Positions 1-8,645 of a stretch of DNA of 64,000 nt are shown here, in pieces (positions within the stretch are counted from its first letter, which is position 1; each line of letters begins with the position of its first letter). A program made the position numbers and the translations under genes. A model generated the notes under the pieces. It saw only the letters and a list, made by a program, of their open reading frames with translations. It did no database searches and was not told where the DNA came from. The stretch spans positions 248,001 through 312,000 of the forward strand of contig NZ_JANKBI010000005.1 of assembly GCF_024622195.1 (NCBI RefSeq), written 5' to 3'. This DNA comes from Murimonas intestini. GTDB lineage: Bacteria > Bacillota > Clostridia > Lachnospirales > Lachnospiraceae.

Positions 1-424
1 CAAACATCTCTTCCTCACCATGGCCCAGCAAGCCCCGCGCTCCATTTACCAGATTCATAAGACCAACTGCAAAAAACAGCCACATATAATAGCTTGGGGA
101 CTCCTGGACTGAAAAATATGCATCGTTCCATACTGCATTAGAGGCAAATACAAAGACTGCCACACAAATACCGATAGTGATCCCCACAATGCTGGTTACA
201 TATTTTCCTTCTGTAAACATCTGGAATATACCATACAGTGCAAAATAAATCAGAAATGTGAAAAACCCATATTTATAGGCTTTTCCTCTGGCTGCAATCT
301 GCCGCTCATCATATGCACAGGATAAACCTTTTTTCTTTCTGATCCTCCATGCAATCGCTACTATGATCACCCCCAACGCAATTCCCGCTGCCAGCCCTAA
401 ATAATAATAAAAACTTCTCTCCAT
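1..424 (-). CDS. Putative integral membrane protein, 3' end cut by window edge
   Basis: About 141 residues are visible and the frame is open to the window edge. The start ATG (424-422) follows an AGGAGG-like site about 8 bases upstream. A first hydrophobic helix (about residues 5-25) is followed by a basic stretch (RIRKKKG), then a DERQ motif and three further hydrophobic segments, so at least four membrane helices are likely. The helix, basic loop, 'YDERQ' pattern resembles small membrane proteins that in Firmicutes often sit in an operon with an XRE-type regulator; any such neighbour would lie outside the window. I do not recognise a family with certainty and assign no function. Confidence 0.75.
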   Translation of the reverse strand, partial: MERSFYYYLGLAAGIALGVIIVAIAWRIRKKKGLSCAYDERQIAARGKAYKYGFFTFLIYFALYGIFQMFTEGKYVTSIVGITIGICVAVFVFASNAVWNDAYFSVQESPSYYMWLFFAVGLMNLVNGARGLLGHGEEEMF

Positions 425-528
425 TTCATTTTCCTCCTTTTACTTGAGTGTAATTTTTCGCCACAGTTCTGCCTTCACCGTTTGGCATTCTTGACTTCTT
501 TTTTACTACCTTTTTACTACCTGACTAT

Positions 529-557
529 ACTATATACCTGTGATGGCTTTTTGTCAA
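529..557 (-). promoter_or_regulatory. Sigma-A promoter for the truncated membrane protein gene
   Basis: On the minus strand, -35 TTGACA (557-552) and -10 TATAGT (534-529) are separated by 17 bases, a near-consensus match. Just downstream lie two perfect tandem copies of the 11-mer GGTAGTAAAAA (521-511 and 510-500), placed where a repressor could block transcription. Confidence 0.75.
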
Positions 558-639
558 GTATATATTACTTTTAATATAGTATAAATGATATTATGTATGA
601 TAACACTCACTTGTAAGCCGAGATACCACTTTGTACAAC

Positions 640-683
640 AAGAGCAGGCCTGCCATCCCCTCTCCGGGAACAGCAGGCCTGTT
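640..683 (-). terminator. Possible terminator after the M56 peptidase gene
   Basis: Two copies of the self-complementary CAGGCCTG pair across an 18-base loop just downstream of the peptidase stop codon. The following tract on the minus strand is only moderately T-rich (CTCTTGTTGT), so termination strength is uncertain. Confidence 0.45.
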
Positions 684-715
684 ATCTTATGTCTGACTTG
701 ATAATATTCTTTTTT

Positions 716-2581
716 CTAATTAAGTTCCTGAATCGTATTGTCTATTCTATAAGCATGGCCATGTTCATGTTCAGATATATGCCATCCTTCACCATCATGC
801 TTTTCTGAGTGATGGCCTTTGCCTGTATCCGCATTTACTGCCGTACAGTGCTCTATCCCTGTAATATTGTGGTTTTCATCCCTGCATATAGAGACGTCTA
901 CGGTGCCGTTTTCTTTCCTGCAGATATATCCTTTTAACATGCTTCCGCCGCAGGCCCCGTCTTCTATACAGCGTACCGGCTCCCCATCCAAATAAAAGCA
1001 TCCTGACTCTTCATCATATGTCAGTCCGTATTTTCCATACTCATCTGCCGCCTCTGCAATATCTTTCAGGATGTAGTCCTCCACAGCTGCTTCATATTCA
1101 TTCCGCATAGTGTCATATTCTTTTTTATATTTATCATAGTCCCCGTTCTCTGTATTGGCTGTCTTCATCTTTTCCTGAAGAGCTTCCAGCTTACCCGCAT
1201 AATCTTCCACTAATGCAGCCGCCTCCTCTGCTGTACCGCTCTCTTTGACCGGGATCAGGTTTGTATTCTCTCTCAGTGTTGCGGCATTTGTTCCGCTGCC
1301 CTCCACGAGAAAAGTTTCGTTCTTCTCCTGGGTGCCCTCCTTCATCTGGACAGTTCCGTTTTCCTGAACGTTCTCTTTTAACAGCGTGCTCCCCTTTACC
1401 TGACCTTCGTCAGCTGCTTCTGTTTTGACAGGCGTTACATATGATACGGAGCTGTCTTCCTTTGCAGACGCAAACACAGTCAGAGAACTTATTGTCAGCA
1501 GCACAGCTGCAGAGATACTTATTATTGAAGTCTTTTTATATTTCATGATTGATATGATCCTTTCCTGAATGGCGGTCTTGCCGAATGCTGAAAACATTGC
1601 CGGCTGACCTTTTGTTCTTCCAGCTGCTTCTATAAGGCTTATTGCATAACCCGCTTTTTGGGATGAACCCAGCCCTGCTATTACTTTCTCATCACATGAT
1701 ATCTCAATATCCCTGACCAGAAGGGCACGCATCAGCCACACCAGAGGGTTAAACCAGTGAATACATGCTGCACACCCGCCCGCAAATATCAGCAGGTTAT
1801 CATGTCTTTTTATATGCACCATCTCATGCTGCAGAATATATTCCAGCTGCTCTTTCCCGGCAGCCAGCATTCCCTTGGGCAGGACAATCCTGGGTTTGAG
1901 AACTCCAAAAGTAACAGGTGTTGCTATCCTGTCAGATACCAGAAACGCGATCCTTTTTGATCCGTTCCCCCTGCTGCACATATTCTCCCAGGCTTCCCCT
2001 TTCAGAGGTATCGCCTCCAGCAGCAGCCGGTATCCCCTAATATAACGTATCAAGTATATAACAAAGCAGATATTGCTCCCTGCCGCCAGAATGAGGCTCC
2101 AGCCCCATCTCTTCCAGATAATGCCAAAGCCGCCGGCTTTGTTTTGGATATCCGTCCCCGCGGCCGGATCATCTGCCTTCATTGAAAAACCTGCCCCGCT
2201 CTCTTCCGGCATGCTTTTCTCCCCGTCAGTATTTCCTGACACTGTTATGACGCCCTCTGTCCTGCCTGCCCTGACTGTATCCGCCAGTCTTGTGCTCCCC
2301 TGGCCTGTAACACCCCTGCCTGTATCTCCCAGACCTGCGCCTGCCTGTTCCGGCGGAATAATATGTTCAATGGCACGCCTTGCTGCAAATACAGCGCTGT
2401 CCCTGGATAATCCCCTGATCTCCACATCCACAGAGACAGGTATCAGCAGCCTGAGGATCACGATTGCCCACAGCCAGACAAAGCATCTCTTAGGAAGCCT
2501 GTTAATGGCAGCCGCACGGATCACCGTGACCAGCAGTATCAGAATCCCCGCCATCAAGCTCATCTGCAAAAATAATTTCAT
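716..2581 (-). CDS. M56 (BlaR1/MecR1-type) membrane zinc peptidase, antirepressor
   Basis: 621 residues. Membrane helices lie near residues 5-25, 35-55 and about 160-185, and the zinc protease motif HEMVH is at 252-256, followed by further hydrophobic segments to about residue 370. In BlaR1/MecR1 systems such a protein senses a signal outside the cell and triggers cleavage of the partner repressor. The C-terminal part here is not a penicillin-binding sensor domain: it is a charged, coiled-coil-like region (about 400-520) followed by a short domain and a histidine-rich end (HSEKHDG...HEHGH), which could bind metal. It lies 46 bases downstream of the BlaI-type gene, as expected for a two-gene regulatory operon. 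No beta-lactamase gene is adjacent, so the signal and targets are unknown. Confidence 0.88.
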   Translation of the reverse strand: MKLFLQMSLMAGILILLVTVIRAAAINRLPKRCFVWLWAIVILRLLIPVSVDVEIRGLSRDSAVFAARRAIEHIIPPEQAGAGLGDTGRGVTGQGSTRLADTVRAGRTEGVITVSGNTDGEKSMPEESGAGFSMKADDPAAGTDIQNKAGGFGIIWKRWGWSLILAAGSNICFVIYLIRYIRGYRLLLEAIPLKGEAWENMCSRGNGSKRIAFLVSDRIATPVTFGVLKPRIVLPKGMLAAGKEQLEYILQHEMVHIKRHDNLLIFAGGCAACIHWFNPLVWLMRALLVRDIEISCDEKVIAGLGSSQKAGYAISLIEAAGRTKGQPAMFSAFGKTAIQERIISIMKYKKTSIISISAAVLLTISSLTVFASAKEDSSVSYVTPVKTEAADEGQVKGSTLLKENVQENGTVQMKEGTQEKNETFLVEGSGTNAATLRENTNLIPVKESGTAEEAAALVEDYAGKLEALQEKMKTANTENGDYDKYKKEYDTMRNEYEAAVEDYILKDIAEAADEYGKYGLTYDEESGCFYLDGEPVRCIEDGACGGSMLKGYICRKENGTVDVSICRDENHNITGIEHCTAVNADTGKGHHSEKHDGEGWHISEHEHGHAYRIDNTIQELN

Positions 2582-2627
2582 TTTATCGCCTCATTTCATC
2601 TTAAATCAAAAACAAATGTCCGGCCAG

Positions 2628-2978
2628 TTACATTTTATCTATCATATTTCTCAGCTTTCTGGCCTCATCTTCTGAAATCATATTCACAAAGCTGGCGAAA
2701 AAATCCTCCCTGGAACCGTCAAACATCTTGTCTATCAGTTCTTCAGTCTCCTGGCTCTGCACCTGTTCCTTTGTCACTAAAGGGCTGCAGATGAAATTAG
2801 GCTCTCTTCTCTGAACAGCCCCCTTCTCAATACATTTCTTGATAACAGTGTAAGTTGTATTCCTGTTCCATCCTGTCTCTTCCTTCAGTATCCTGGCAAT
2901 CTGTCCGGCCGGAAGCTCCCCCTCCTTCCACAATACCTCCATCACTTTTAACTCAGAATCAAATAATTTAATGTCCAT
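2628..2978 (-). CDS. BlaI/MecI/CopY-family transcriptional repressor
   Basis: 116 residues, the normal length for the family. The N-terminal winged helix (about 1-75) has the typical pattern 'ELKVMEVLWKEGELPAGQIA' then 'WNRNTTYTVIKK' for the recognition helix; the C-terminal part (about 85-116) is the helical dimerisation domain that the partner peptidase normally cleaves. It is first in an operon with the M56 peptidase gene and is preceded by a strong promoter overlapped by repeated ACTA-N6-TAGT dyads, which suggests autoregulation. Which other genes it controls cannot be read from this window. Confidence 0.93.
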   Translation of the reverse strand: MDIKLFDSELKVMEVLWKEGELPAGQIARILKEETGWNRNTTYTVIKKCIEKGAVQRREPNFICSPLVTKEQVQSQETEELIDKMFDGSREDFFASFVNMISEDEARKLRNMIDKM

Positions 2979-3014
2979 ATGGATATCTCTCCTTCAGCAT
3001 CTCCTGTAACAAAA

Positions 3015-3098
3015 TGACTACTGCAATAGTATTTACAACACAAATACTATCACAGTAGTCATCATAAGTCAACCCCTATTTGACTATTTAAATAGTCA
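3015..3098. promoter_or_regulatory. Three BlaI-type operator dyads (ACTA-N6-TAGT)
   Basis: Three sites share ACTA-N6-TAGT: 3017-3030, 3046-3059 and 3083-3096. The first two also form a larger inverted repeat (arms 3015-3034 and 3042-3061, 18 of 20 positions matching); the third is a perfect 18-base palindrome (3081-3098). Dyad centres are 29 and 37 bases apart. Position around the promoter makes the BlaI-type protein the likely ligand; this is inference. Confidence 0.7.
3044..3072 (-). promoter_or_regulatory. Promoter of the blaI-M56 operon
   Basis: -35 TTGACT (3072-3067) and -10 TAGTAT (3049-3044) with a 17-base spacer. The middle operator dyad (3046-3059) covers the -10 box and most of the spacer, so bound repressor would exclude RNA polymerase. 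Confidence 0.8.
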
Positions 3099-3114
3099 CC
3101 ACCTGACGAATTAT

Positions 3115-4524
3115 TTATACCACCTTTTTCCACTCCTGAGGAAGATAATTAATCGTTCCCCGTATCATATCATCTGCCAGCGCTCTTATATCTGCCTCAC
3201 TGCAGCTGCGCGCGGCCACATTCGGATCATTCATAAAGGCCTTTACCACCAGCTCCTTATCACATGCCAGGGCCGCCTGCAGGGTATATTCATGGTTCCT
3301 GACATGAGGCATGATCAGTTCTTTTATATCATCCGGCATTGCTCCTGCAATGACCGGGCGGATCGCATCCCTCTCAAAGACAGCATTTGTCTCCACTACA
3401 GCCGTTTCCGGCAGGTTTGAGATCTGCCGTCCTGTATTTGGGATATTGACATTGCTTATCACCCTCTCCAGCCCGCAGAGAGCCTTTATCAGCAGAATCC
3501 CTTCCTCTCCTGTCGGCTTGAGCTCAACTTCTTCTTCACCCTCATACAGCCTGCGGCTCTTGTCCAGCAGTTCTTCAAGATGTTTTTTCCTCCACTCCAC
3601 AGTAGTCAGTGCGAATTTCCACTTTTCAACTGTGTCAGGATCCTTCAGGTACTCATCTCCCGGCATAAATTCTGCCAGATGCCTGTCACCTGCAGCCGCG
3701 ATCAGCCCATACCTTCTGATAAGGTCAAATTTAACTCTGTGGGCACATGCAAAGCTGGAATTTGCCCAGTTATCATCACCCTCACTATATCCTTCCTCAT
3801 AATGGCTGCGGGCATATTCGCGGAAGACCGGAATCAGATCTGTCCCTCTGCAGGAGGCATAATCAAACCAGGTAAAATGATTGATGCCCAGTACATTTAC
3901 ATGGATATCCTGACGCGTTATATCTGTAAATCCCAGAACCTCCTCCGCTATCCCCTTTAACAGGCTCTGTGTTCCAAATACCTCATGACAGCACCCAAAG
4001 GCCTTTATCTGGGGAAACACATGGTAAAGGGTCTTGACGCACAGAGACATGGGGTTTGTATAATTTATGACCCATGCCTGGGGAGAATACTCCCTGACAG
4101 CCTCTGCTATTTCCACAAACATGGGGATCGTCCTCAGGGCACGCATGATGCCGCCAGGCCCGGCAGTGTCTCCCACAGACTGCCAGATTCCCAGACGCTG
4201 GGGCATATGCACATCAACCTCCATCTCATCAAAGGTTCCGGGCAGGATGGAGATCACTACAAAATCTGTCCCCTCCAGCGCTTCTTTGAGGGTGGAACAT
4301 GTCCTATACCCCCATTTTCCCGGTGCATCCGGCCTTTCGCTCACACGGCTGCCTATTACCTCATTGTACATGGCGGCTTCTTTATCAATGTCATACAGAC
4401 GGATAACACCGCTCATCTTTTCTTCCATAGCCAGATCTGTCATAAAAGTCCATGCCCATCCCCTTGAGCCGCCCCCTATGTATGCGATCTGTACGTCTGA
4501 TACCTTCTGATTGCTGTAATTCAT
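3115..4524 (-). CDS. GH4 glycosidase, alpha-galacturonidase-like (CHEV motif)
   Basis: 469 residues, the normal GH4 length. The N-terminal Rossmann fold has GGGSRGW (about 17-23) and an acidic DID after strand 2, for NAD+. The NYTNP motif is at 154-158, the metal-binding Cys motif CHEV at 179-182, and the GINHFTW segment at 213-219 supplies the second metal ligand His. GH4 enzymes use NAD+ and a divalent metal for an oxidation-elimination mechanism. The residues after the Cys help set specificity; CHEV has been reported as the signature of alpha-galacturonidases (LplD group), whereas CHSV marks alpha-galactosidases. The adjacent AraC regulator on the other strand suggests inducible use of a plant-pectin fragment. 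No transporter is next to it. Alternative: another GH4 uronic-acid or galactoside hydrolase. Confidence 0.82.
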   Translation of the reverse strand: MNYSNQKVSDVQIAYIGGGSRGWAWTFMTDLAMEEKMSGVIRLYDIDKEAAMYNEVIGSRVSERPDAPGKWGYRTCSTLKEALEGTDFVVISILPGTFDEMEVDVHMPQRLGIWQSVGDTAGPGGIMRALRTIPMFVEIAEAVREYSPQAWVINYTNPMSLCVKTLYHVFPQIKAFGCCHEVFGTQSLLKGIAEEVLGFTDITRQDIHVNVLGINHFTWFDYASCRGTDLIPVFREYARSHYEEGYSEGDDNWANSSFACAHRVKFDLIRRYGLIAAAGDRHLAEFMPGDEYLKDPDTVEKWKFALTTVEWRKKHLEELLDKSRRLYEGEEEVELKPTGEEGILLIKALCGLERVISNVNIPNTGRQISNLPETAVVETNAVFERDAIRPVIAGAMPDDIKELIMPHVRNHEYTLQAALACDKELVVKAFMNDPNVAARSCSEADIRALADDMIRGTINYLPQEWKKVV

Positions 4525-4585
4525 ATTTTTATGTCCTTTCTATTTCTTTTTTATTTTTTCCTGTGCTGCTTTCCTGATTTTTTCT

Positions 4586-4613
4586 TTCACTTAATAATAA
4601 AATGATGTATAAT
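4586..4613 (+). promoter_or_regulatory. Likely promoter of the AraC-family gene
   Basis: TTCACT (4586-4591) and TATAAT (4608-4613) with a 16-base spacer, ending 42 bases before the start codon. The -35 box is weak, consistent with a regulated or modest promoter. Confidence 0.5.
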
Positions 4614-4655
4614 TCTTCGTAACTATCTATATTCCTGCTGACAGGGAGGTTTCTT

Positions 4656-5606
4656 ATGCGCCAGATCGTCTATGAAGAGGAAATGAACGGTCTTGTTATG
4701 GACCGGGTCATCCGCGACTATGAATTCAATATGGCTGAAAAGCACATCCACGATAATTATGAGATCTACTATCTCCTGGAGGGTGAACGCAATTATTTCA
4801 TTGAAAAGCAGACCTACCTGGTCCGTGAAGGCAGCCTTGTCTTCGTAAACCGGCACCTCATACATAATACAGGTGTCAGCCATTCATCATACCACGACAG
4901 GATCCTTATTGAACTGCAGGCAGAGCCCTTCTCCACCTTCTTTAACTGCACCCAGGAGGTCACTCTCAGCGATTTTTTCAGATCCCATACAGGTGTTGTG
5001 GAACTGGATGCTGCCCGGAGGACCTATATTGAAGCTCTGCTGGAAGGAATTCACCAGGACCTGAAGGATAAGGATACCGGCTACAGGCTCTCAGTCTACT
5101 CCCGGCTCTCCTCTCTCCTGCTCTGTGCCATGCGCTGCCCTCTCAAAAAACCTACTTACCTTCACTCTATGAATATTTATAAAAATAATAAGTATACAAA
5201 AGTGGATGAGGTGGCCACCTACATCGCAGCTAATTTTGCCACAGTCTCTTCTCTGAGCGGGCTTGCAGAGCATTTCTATATCAGCAGGAGCTATCTGAGC
5301 AGAGTTTTTAAGGAAGTCACCGGCTTTACTGTCAGTGAATATATTAATACAGCCAGGATCAGGCAGGCTCAGAAGCTGCTGGAAGACAGCAGCCTGAATA
5401 TCTCTGAGATCTCCCGTGAAACAGGTTATGAGACCGTGACCTACTTTGAAAAGATATTCAAAAAGCATACAGGGATCACCCCCCTGAAATACCGCAGGCT
5501 CCATGAGATCCACAAATGGCCTGCTGATGCCTCACGCTATTCTGTTGAAGACAAACGGCCTGACTCCGCCCCTTTAAACTCTGGTCAAAAGAAATCTGAC
5601 ATCTAA
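4656..5606 (+). CDS. AraC-family transcriptional regulator
   Basis: 316 residues. The N-terminal half (about 15-140) looks like a cupin ligand-binding domain (HDNYEIYYLLEGE then VREGSLVFVNRHLIHN). The C-terminal part (about 180-280) has two helix-turn-helix units: 'LAEHFYISRSYLSRVFKEVTG' type for the first and 'ISEISRETGYETVTYFEKIFKK' type for the second, ending with the family's usual P-x-x-YR. The start is preceded by AGGGAGG. It is divergent from the GH4 gene across 131 bases, so it probably activates that gene in response to a sugar or sugar acid. The C-terminal tail after residue 285 is polar and probably disordered. Confidence 0.92.
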   Translation: MRQIVYEEEMNGLVMDRVIRDYEFNMAEKHIHDNYEIYYLLEGERNYFIEKQTYLVREGSLVFVNRHLIHNTGVSHSSYHDRILIELQAEPFSTFFNCTQEVTLSDFFRSHTGVVELDAARRTYIEALLEGIHQDLKDKDTGYRLSVYSRLSSLLLCAMRCPLKKPTYLHSMNIYKNNKYTKVDEVATYIAANFATVSSLSGLAEHFYISRSYLSRVFKEVTGFTVSEYINTARIRQAQKLLEDSSLNISEISRETGYETVTYFEKIFKKHTGITPLKYRRLHEIHKWPADASRYSVEDKRPDSAPLNSGQKKSDI

Positions 5607-5861
5607 ATCTTCCTGTCTGCTGTACTAATTATAGGTTTTTAATATTGCATAGTCAATATAGGTGTGGAAACTGCATAATATAGGCCTATATTTTGTAATT
5701 TTTATACTATTTTTACTTTTCTTATGCCAAGATCCTCCTGGAATTTCTCCTGTCGGATCCTGGCATATTTCCTTGTCTTTTTCACTCAGCTGGTATATGA
5801 TTGAATTAATAGTAAAGCCATATAACAACATAACACAGCATCGCAGAAGGAGAACATAAAT
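5607..5861. other. Intergenic region with palindrome and hairpin
   Basis: AT-rich. It holds a perfect 16-base palindrome centred on GGCC (5677-5692, AATATAGGCCTATATT) with a second AATATAGG half-site 5' of it, and a hairpin at 5723-5767. No gene or clear -35/-10 pair for the downstream kinase is evident. Confidence 0.5.
5723..5767 (+). terminator. Candidate terminator after the AraC gene
   Basis: Stem TATGCCA/TGGCATA continued by GATCC/GGATC around a loop, followed by TTTCCTTGTCTTTTTC. The stem is imperfect and the T tract is broken, so this is a moderate call. Confidence 0.45.
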
Positions 5862-8534
5862 ATGGTTACAAGACCCGTAAATCCCCCAAAACTTATACGA
5901 TCCCACTTTGGCCCCTGCTGCATGCGGTGTAAATTAGAGGCTAAAAAATATAACAGACTTTTTCAGTCTGTACTGTGCGGCATCCTCTATTTCAGACTGT
6001 GTCCCGGACTGCGTCTGGAGATGAAAAGCGCCAATCCGGAGGCCATTGGGCTGCTGGGTTATGATCCTGCATCCTTCTGGTCAAAAAAGGACTGGCACGT
6101 TTCTTCCCTGATCGCAGCTGATGATTATAAACGTATGCTCCCGCTCTTAACTTCACCGGACGCTTCCTCTGACGACACACCCGCGGAATACCGTATACTC
6201 AGAAAAGACGGCAGCTCCTGCTGGGTACTTGGCCGATTCTGCAGTATCCGTGACACGGACGGAGAAATGCTGATACAGGGTGTCTTTTTAGATATAGACA
6301 TGAAAAAAAGGATAGAGCTTCAGAACAGACAGCTTTCCAAACAGGTGGAATCCGCAAAATCCCGTGACGCCCTCACCGGGCTCTGGAACAAGGATGCCGG
6401 AACCCGCCTTGTCCAGGAATATATGTCCTGTAAGCCTGCCGCTGAAGACTGCACTTTGATGCTTCTGGATATGGACGATTTTACACAGCTGAACCGTGAA
6501 GAAGGGACCGCCTTTGCAGATGCTGTGCTGCAGGAGGTGGCTGATATCCTGTGCAGCGAGACCTCCTCCTCAGATATACAGATACGGCTGGGCGGAGATG
6601 AATTCATGCTGTTTATCAAAAACTGCGGGAAATGCCAGGCAACTGTCACAGGACCCAGGATAGCTGATAAGGTACAGAAGATCCTCTCCCCTTCTGCGAA
6701 AGAGCTCACTATCTCTGTCAGCATCGGCATGTGTGCAACTGAGGTGGTGAATGAATACAGCGGCCTCTACAGATGCGCTGAGAGTACTCTAAAATATGTC
6801 AAAGAGAATTGCCGGGGGCAGGCTGCATGCTACCTGGATACCTCAAATGAACTTGGCGTAATGCTGACTAATCTGTACACAGAGAGCCATCAGGTAAATG
6901 AAATAGATAAAGAAAATGCAGAGCGGGGCAAAAGTCTTGTTTCTTTCGCTCTTGACCTCCTGGGAAAAGCCAAAAATCTGGATGATGCCATATCACTGCT
7001 GTTTACACGTATTGGAAGAGCCTATCATCTTGACAGGATATCACTTTTGGAAATAGATCCGGAGTTTTTAAGCAGCCGCTTTACTTACCAGTGGGCGCGC
7101 AAAAAAGCCGATATGAAAATGGGGCAGACAATCTATATATCAAGGGAAATGTATGAATCGGCGGCGGCTTCATACGACAATGACGGCCTCAGCAATGCCT
7201 GTGCTGATGAAGTATTCTCACCATTTTGTTCCTGCCTGTCCGCCGCCATCTGGGACCGGGGCTCCTTTAGCGGCCTTCTCTGTTTTGAAACTGGCCAGCA
7301 GGATTATATATGGACACAGGAACAGCGCACGCTTCTCCTGGAACTTAATAAAATCATCCCTTCCTTTATCATGAAGGCGCGTGCAGATACTGTCAGCCAG
7401 GCCAAAACTGACTTCTTATCACGCATGTCACATGAGATCAGGACTCCTATGAATGCAATCGTAGGTATGACATCAATTGCCAAATCAGTAGCCGGGGATA
7501 AGAAGAAGGTGCTGGAATGCCTTGACAAGCTAGAGACTTCCAACCAGTACCTGCTGAACCTGATAAATGATATTCTGGATATGTCCCGCATTGAGAGCGG
7601 TAAGATGGAACTGAATACCGCCAGCACCGACTTCCAGGCTTTTATTGCATTTCTTGACGGAATGCTGCGCCCCCAGGCAGAACAAAAAGGTATCTCCCTG
7701 ATCCTGGAAAACGGCTATAAATCAGAGCAGCCGCTTATAACAGATGAACTGCGGCTGGAGCAGGTTCTGATCAACATTATCGGCAACGCAATCAAATTCA
7801 CGGACACAGGCGGAAAAATACTCTTCCAGATCAGCCAGGTTGAAGAGAACGGACAGACAGTGACACTTCATTTTTCTGTAGCAGACACAGGTATTGGTAT
7901 TGCAGACAGTGCAATAGAGGGTATCTTTAATGCCTTTGAGCAGGCTGAAAAAAGTACCTCCGCCAAATACGGAGGCACAGGACTTGGACTGTCCATCTCC
8001 AGCCGCCTGGTGCAGATGATGGGCGGCACGCTTCAGGTCCGCAGCAAGCTGGGCAAAGGTTCTGAATTCTACTTTACCCTGACATTCCCCTATGGGGAAA
8101 TGATGGCGGAAAAAGATAATAAAAAAGTATCGGACCCGGATTCCTCCGGATTTTCAGAAAAACGTATTCTGCTTGTGGAGGATAATGAACTGAACATGGA
8201 GATCGCACAGACACTTCTGGAGATGAATGGATTTCTTGTAGAATGCGCCAGAAACGGCCAGGAGGCGCTGGACTGTTTTCTGGAACGTCCAGCCGGTTAT
8301 TACGATGCCATACTTATGGACATCCGTATGCCCATCCTGGATGGTATGGAAACTGCAAAGCGCCTGCGCACAATGGGGCGTCCTGACTCACGCTCCATCC
8401 CCATTATCGCCATGACAGCCAATGCCTTTGATGAGGACAGCAGGAAATCCCTGGAAAGCGGCATGAACGGCCATCTGTCAAAACCCATACAGATCGACAA
8501 GCTGCTCAGTCTGCTGCATGATCATCTGTCATAA
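5862..8534 (+). CDS. Hybrid sensor: PAS-GGDEF-GAF-histidine kinase-receiver
   Basis: 890 residues. In order: a PAS-like domain (about 25-150, with the typical 'EYRILRKDGSSCWV' strand); a GGDEF domain (about 165-325) with intact GGDEF at 244-248; a GAF-like domain (about 345-505); a HisKA dimerisation helix with the phospho-acceptor His524 in SHEIRTPMN; a HATPase_c domain (about 620-745) with DTGIGI and GGTGLGLSIS; and a C-terminal receiver (about 768-888) with phospho-acceptor Asp820 in MDIRMP. No membrane helix is visible, so it is probably cytoplasmic. The GGDEF domain lacks the usual NDxxGH histidine (here NREEGT), so diguanylate cyclase activity is not certain. RBS AAGGAG precedes the ATG. 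Having both a cyclase-type domain and a hybrid kinase in one chain is unusual; no separate response regulator is adjacent. Confidence 0.88.
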   Translation: MVTRPVNPPKLIRSHFGPCCMRCKLEAKKYNRLFQSVLCGILYFRLCPGLRLEMKSANPEAIGLLGYDPASFWSKKDWHVSSLIAADDYKRMLPLLTSPDASSDDTPAEYRILRKDGSSCWVLGRFCSIRDTDGEMLIQGVFLDIDMKKRIELQNRQLSKQVESAKSRDALTGLWNKDAGTRLVQEYMSCKPAAEDCTLMLLDMDDFTQLNREEGTAFADAVLQEVADILCSETSSSDIQIRLGGDEFMLFIKNCGKCQATVTGPRIADKVQKILSPSAKELTISVSIGMCATEVVNEYSGLYRCAESTLKYVKENCRGQAACYLDTSNELGVMLTNLYTESHQVNEIDKENAERGKSLVSFALDLLGKAKNLDDAISLLFTRIGRAYHLDRISLLEIDPEFLSSRFTYQWARKKADMKMGQTIYISREMYESAAASYDNDGLSNACADEVFSPFCSCLSAAIWDRGSFSGLLCFETGQQDYIWTQEQRTLLLELNKIIPSFIMKARADTVSQAKTDFLSRMSHEIRTPMNAIVGMTSIAKSVAGDKKKVLECLDKLETSNQYLLNLINDILDMSRIESGKMELNTASTDFQAFIAFLDGMLRPQAEQKGISLILENGYKSEQPLITDELRLEQVLINIIGNAIKFTDTGGKILFQISQVEENGQTVTLHFSVADTGIGIADSAIEGIFNAFEQAEKSTSAKYGGTGLGLSISSRLVQMMGGTLQVRSKLGKGSEFYFTLTFPYGEMMAEKDNKKVSDPDSSGFSEKRILLVEDNELNMEIAQTLLEMNGFLVECARNGQEALDCFLERPAGYYDAILMDIRMPILDGMETAKRLRTMGRPDSRSIPIIAMTANAFDEDSRKSLESGMNGHLSKPIQIDKLLSLLHDHLS

Positions 8535-8592
8535 CAGCTGTTATAAATCTGAACAAAAGTGCGCTCTGCGCATCCTCCCGCAGGAGGCAAAA

Positions 8593-8610
8593 GGGCTGCC
8601 TCAGCAGCCC
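8593..8610. terminator. Terminator between convergent genes
   Basis: Stem GGGCTGC/GCAGCCC with a CTCA loop lies between the hybrid kinase stop (plus strand) and the methyltransferase stop (minus strand). It is followed by TTTTGCC on the minus strand and a short T tract on the plus strand, so it can serve both genes. Confidence 0.65.
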
Positions 8611-8645
8611 TGATATTTTCCAACTTTCTTTACACCCGGCCGCGG

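Noticed and set aside
2073..2675. Plus-strand open frame of 200 codons opposite the M56 gene
   Set aside because: Antisense shadow of a clear coding region, low-complexity composition and no ribosome binding site.
716..2978. Beta-lactam resistance operon
   Set aside because: M56/BlaI pair is present, but there is no penicillin-binding sensor domain and no beta-lactamase gene nearby.
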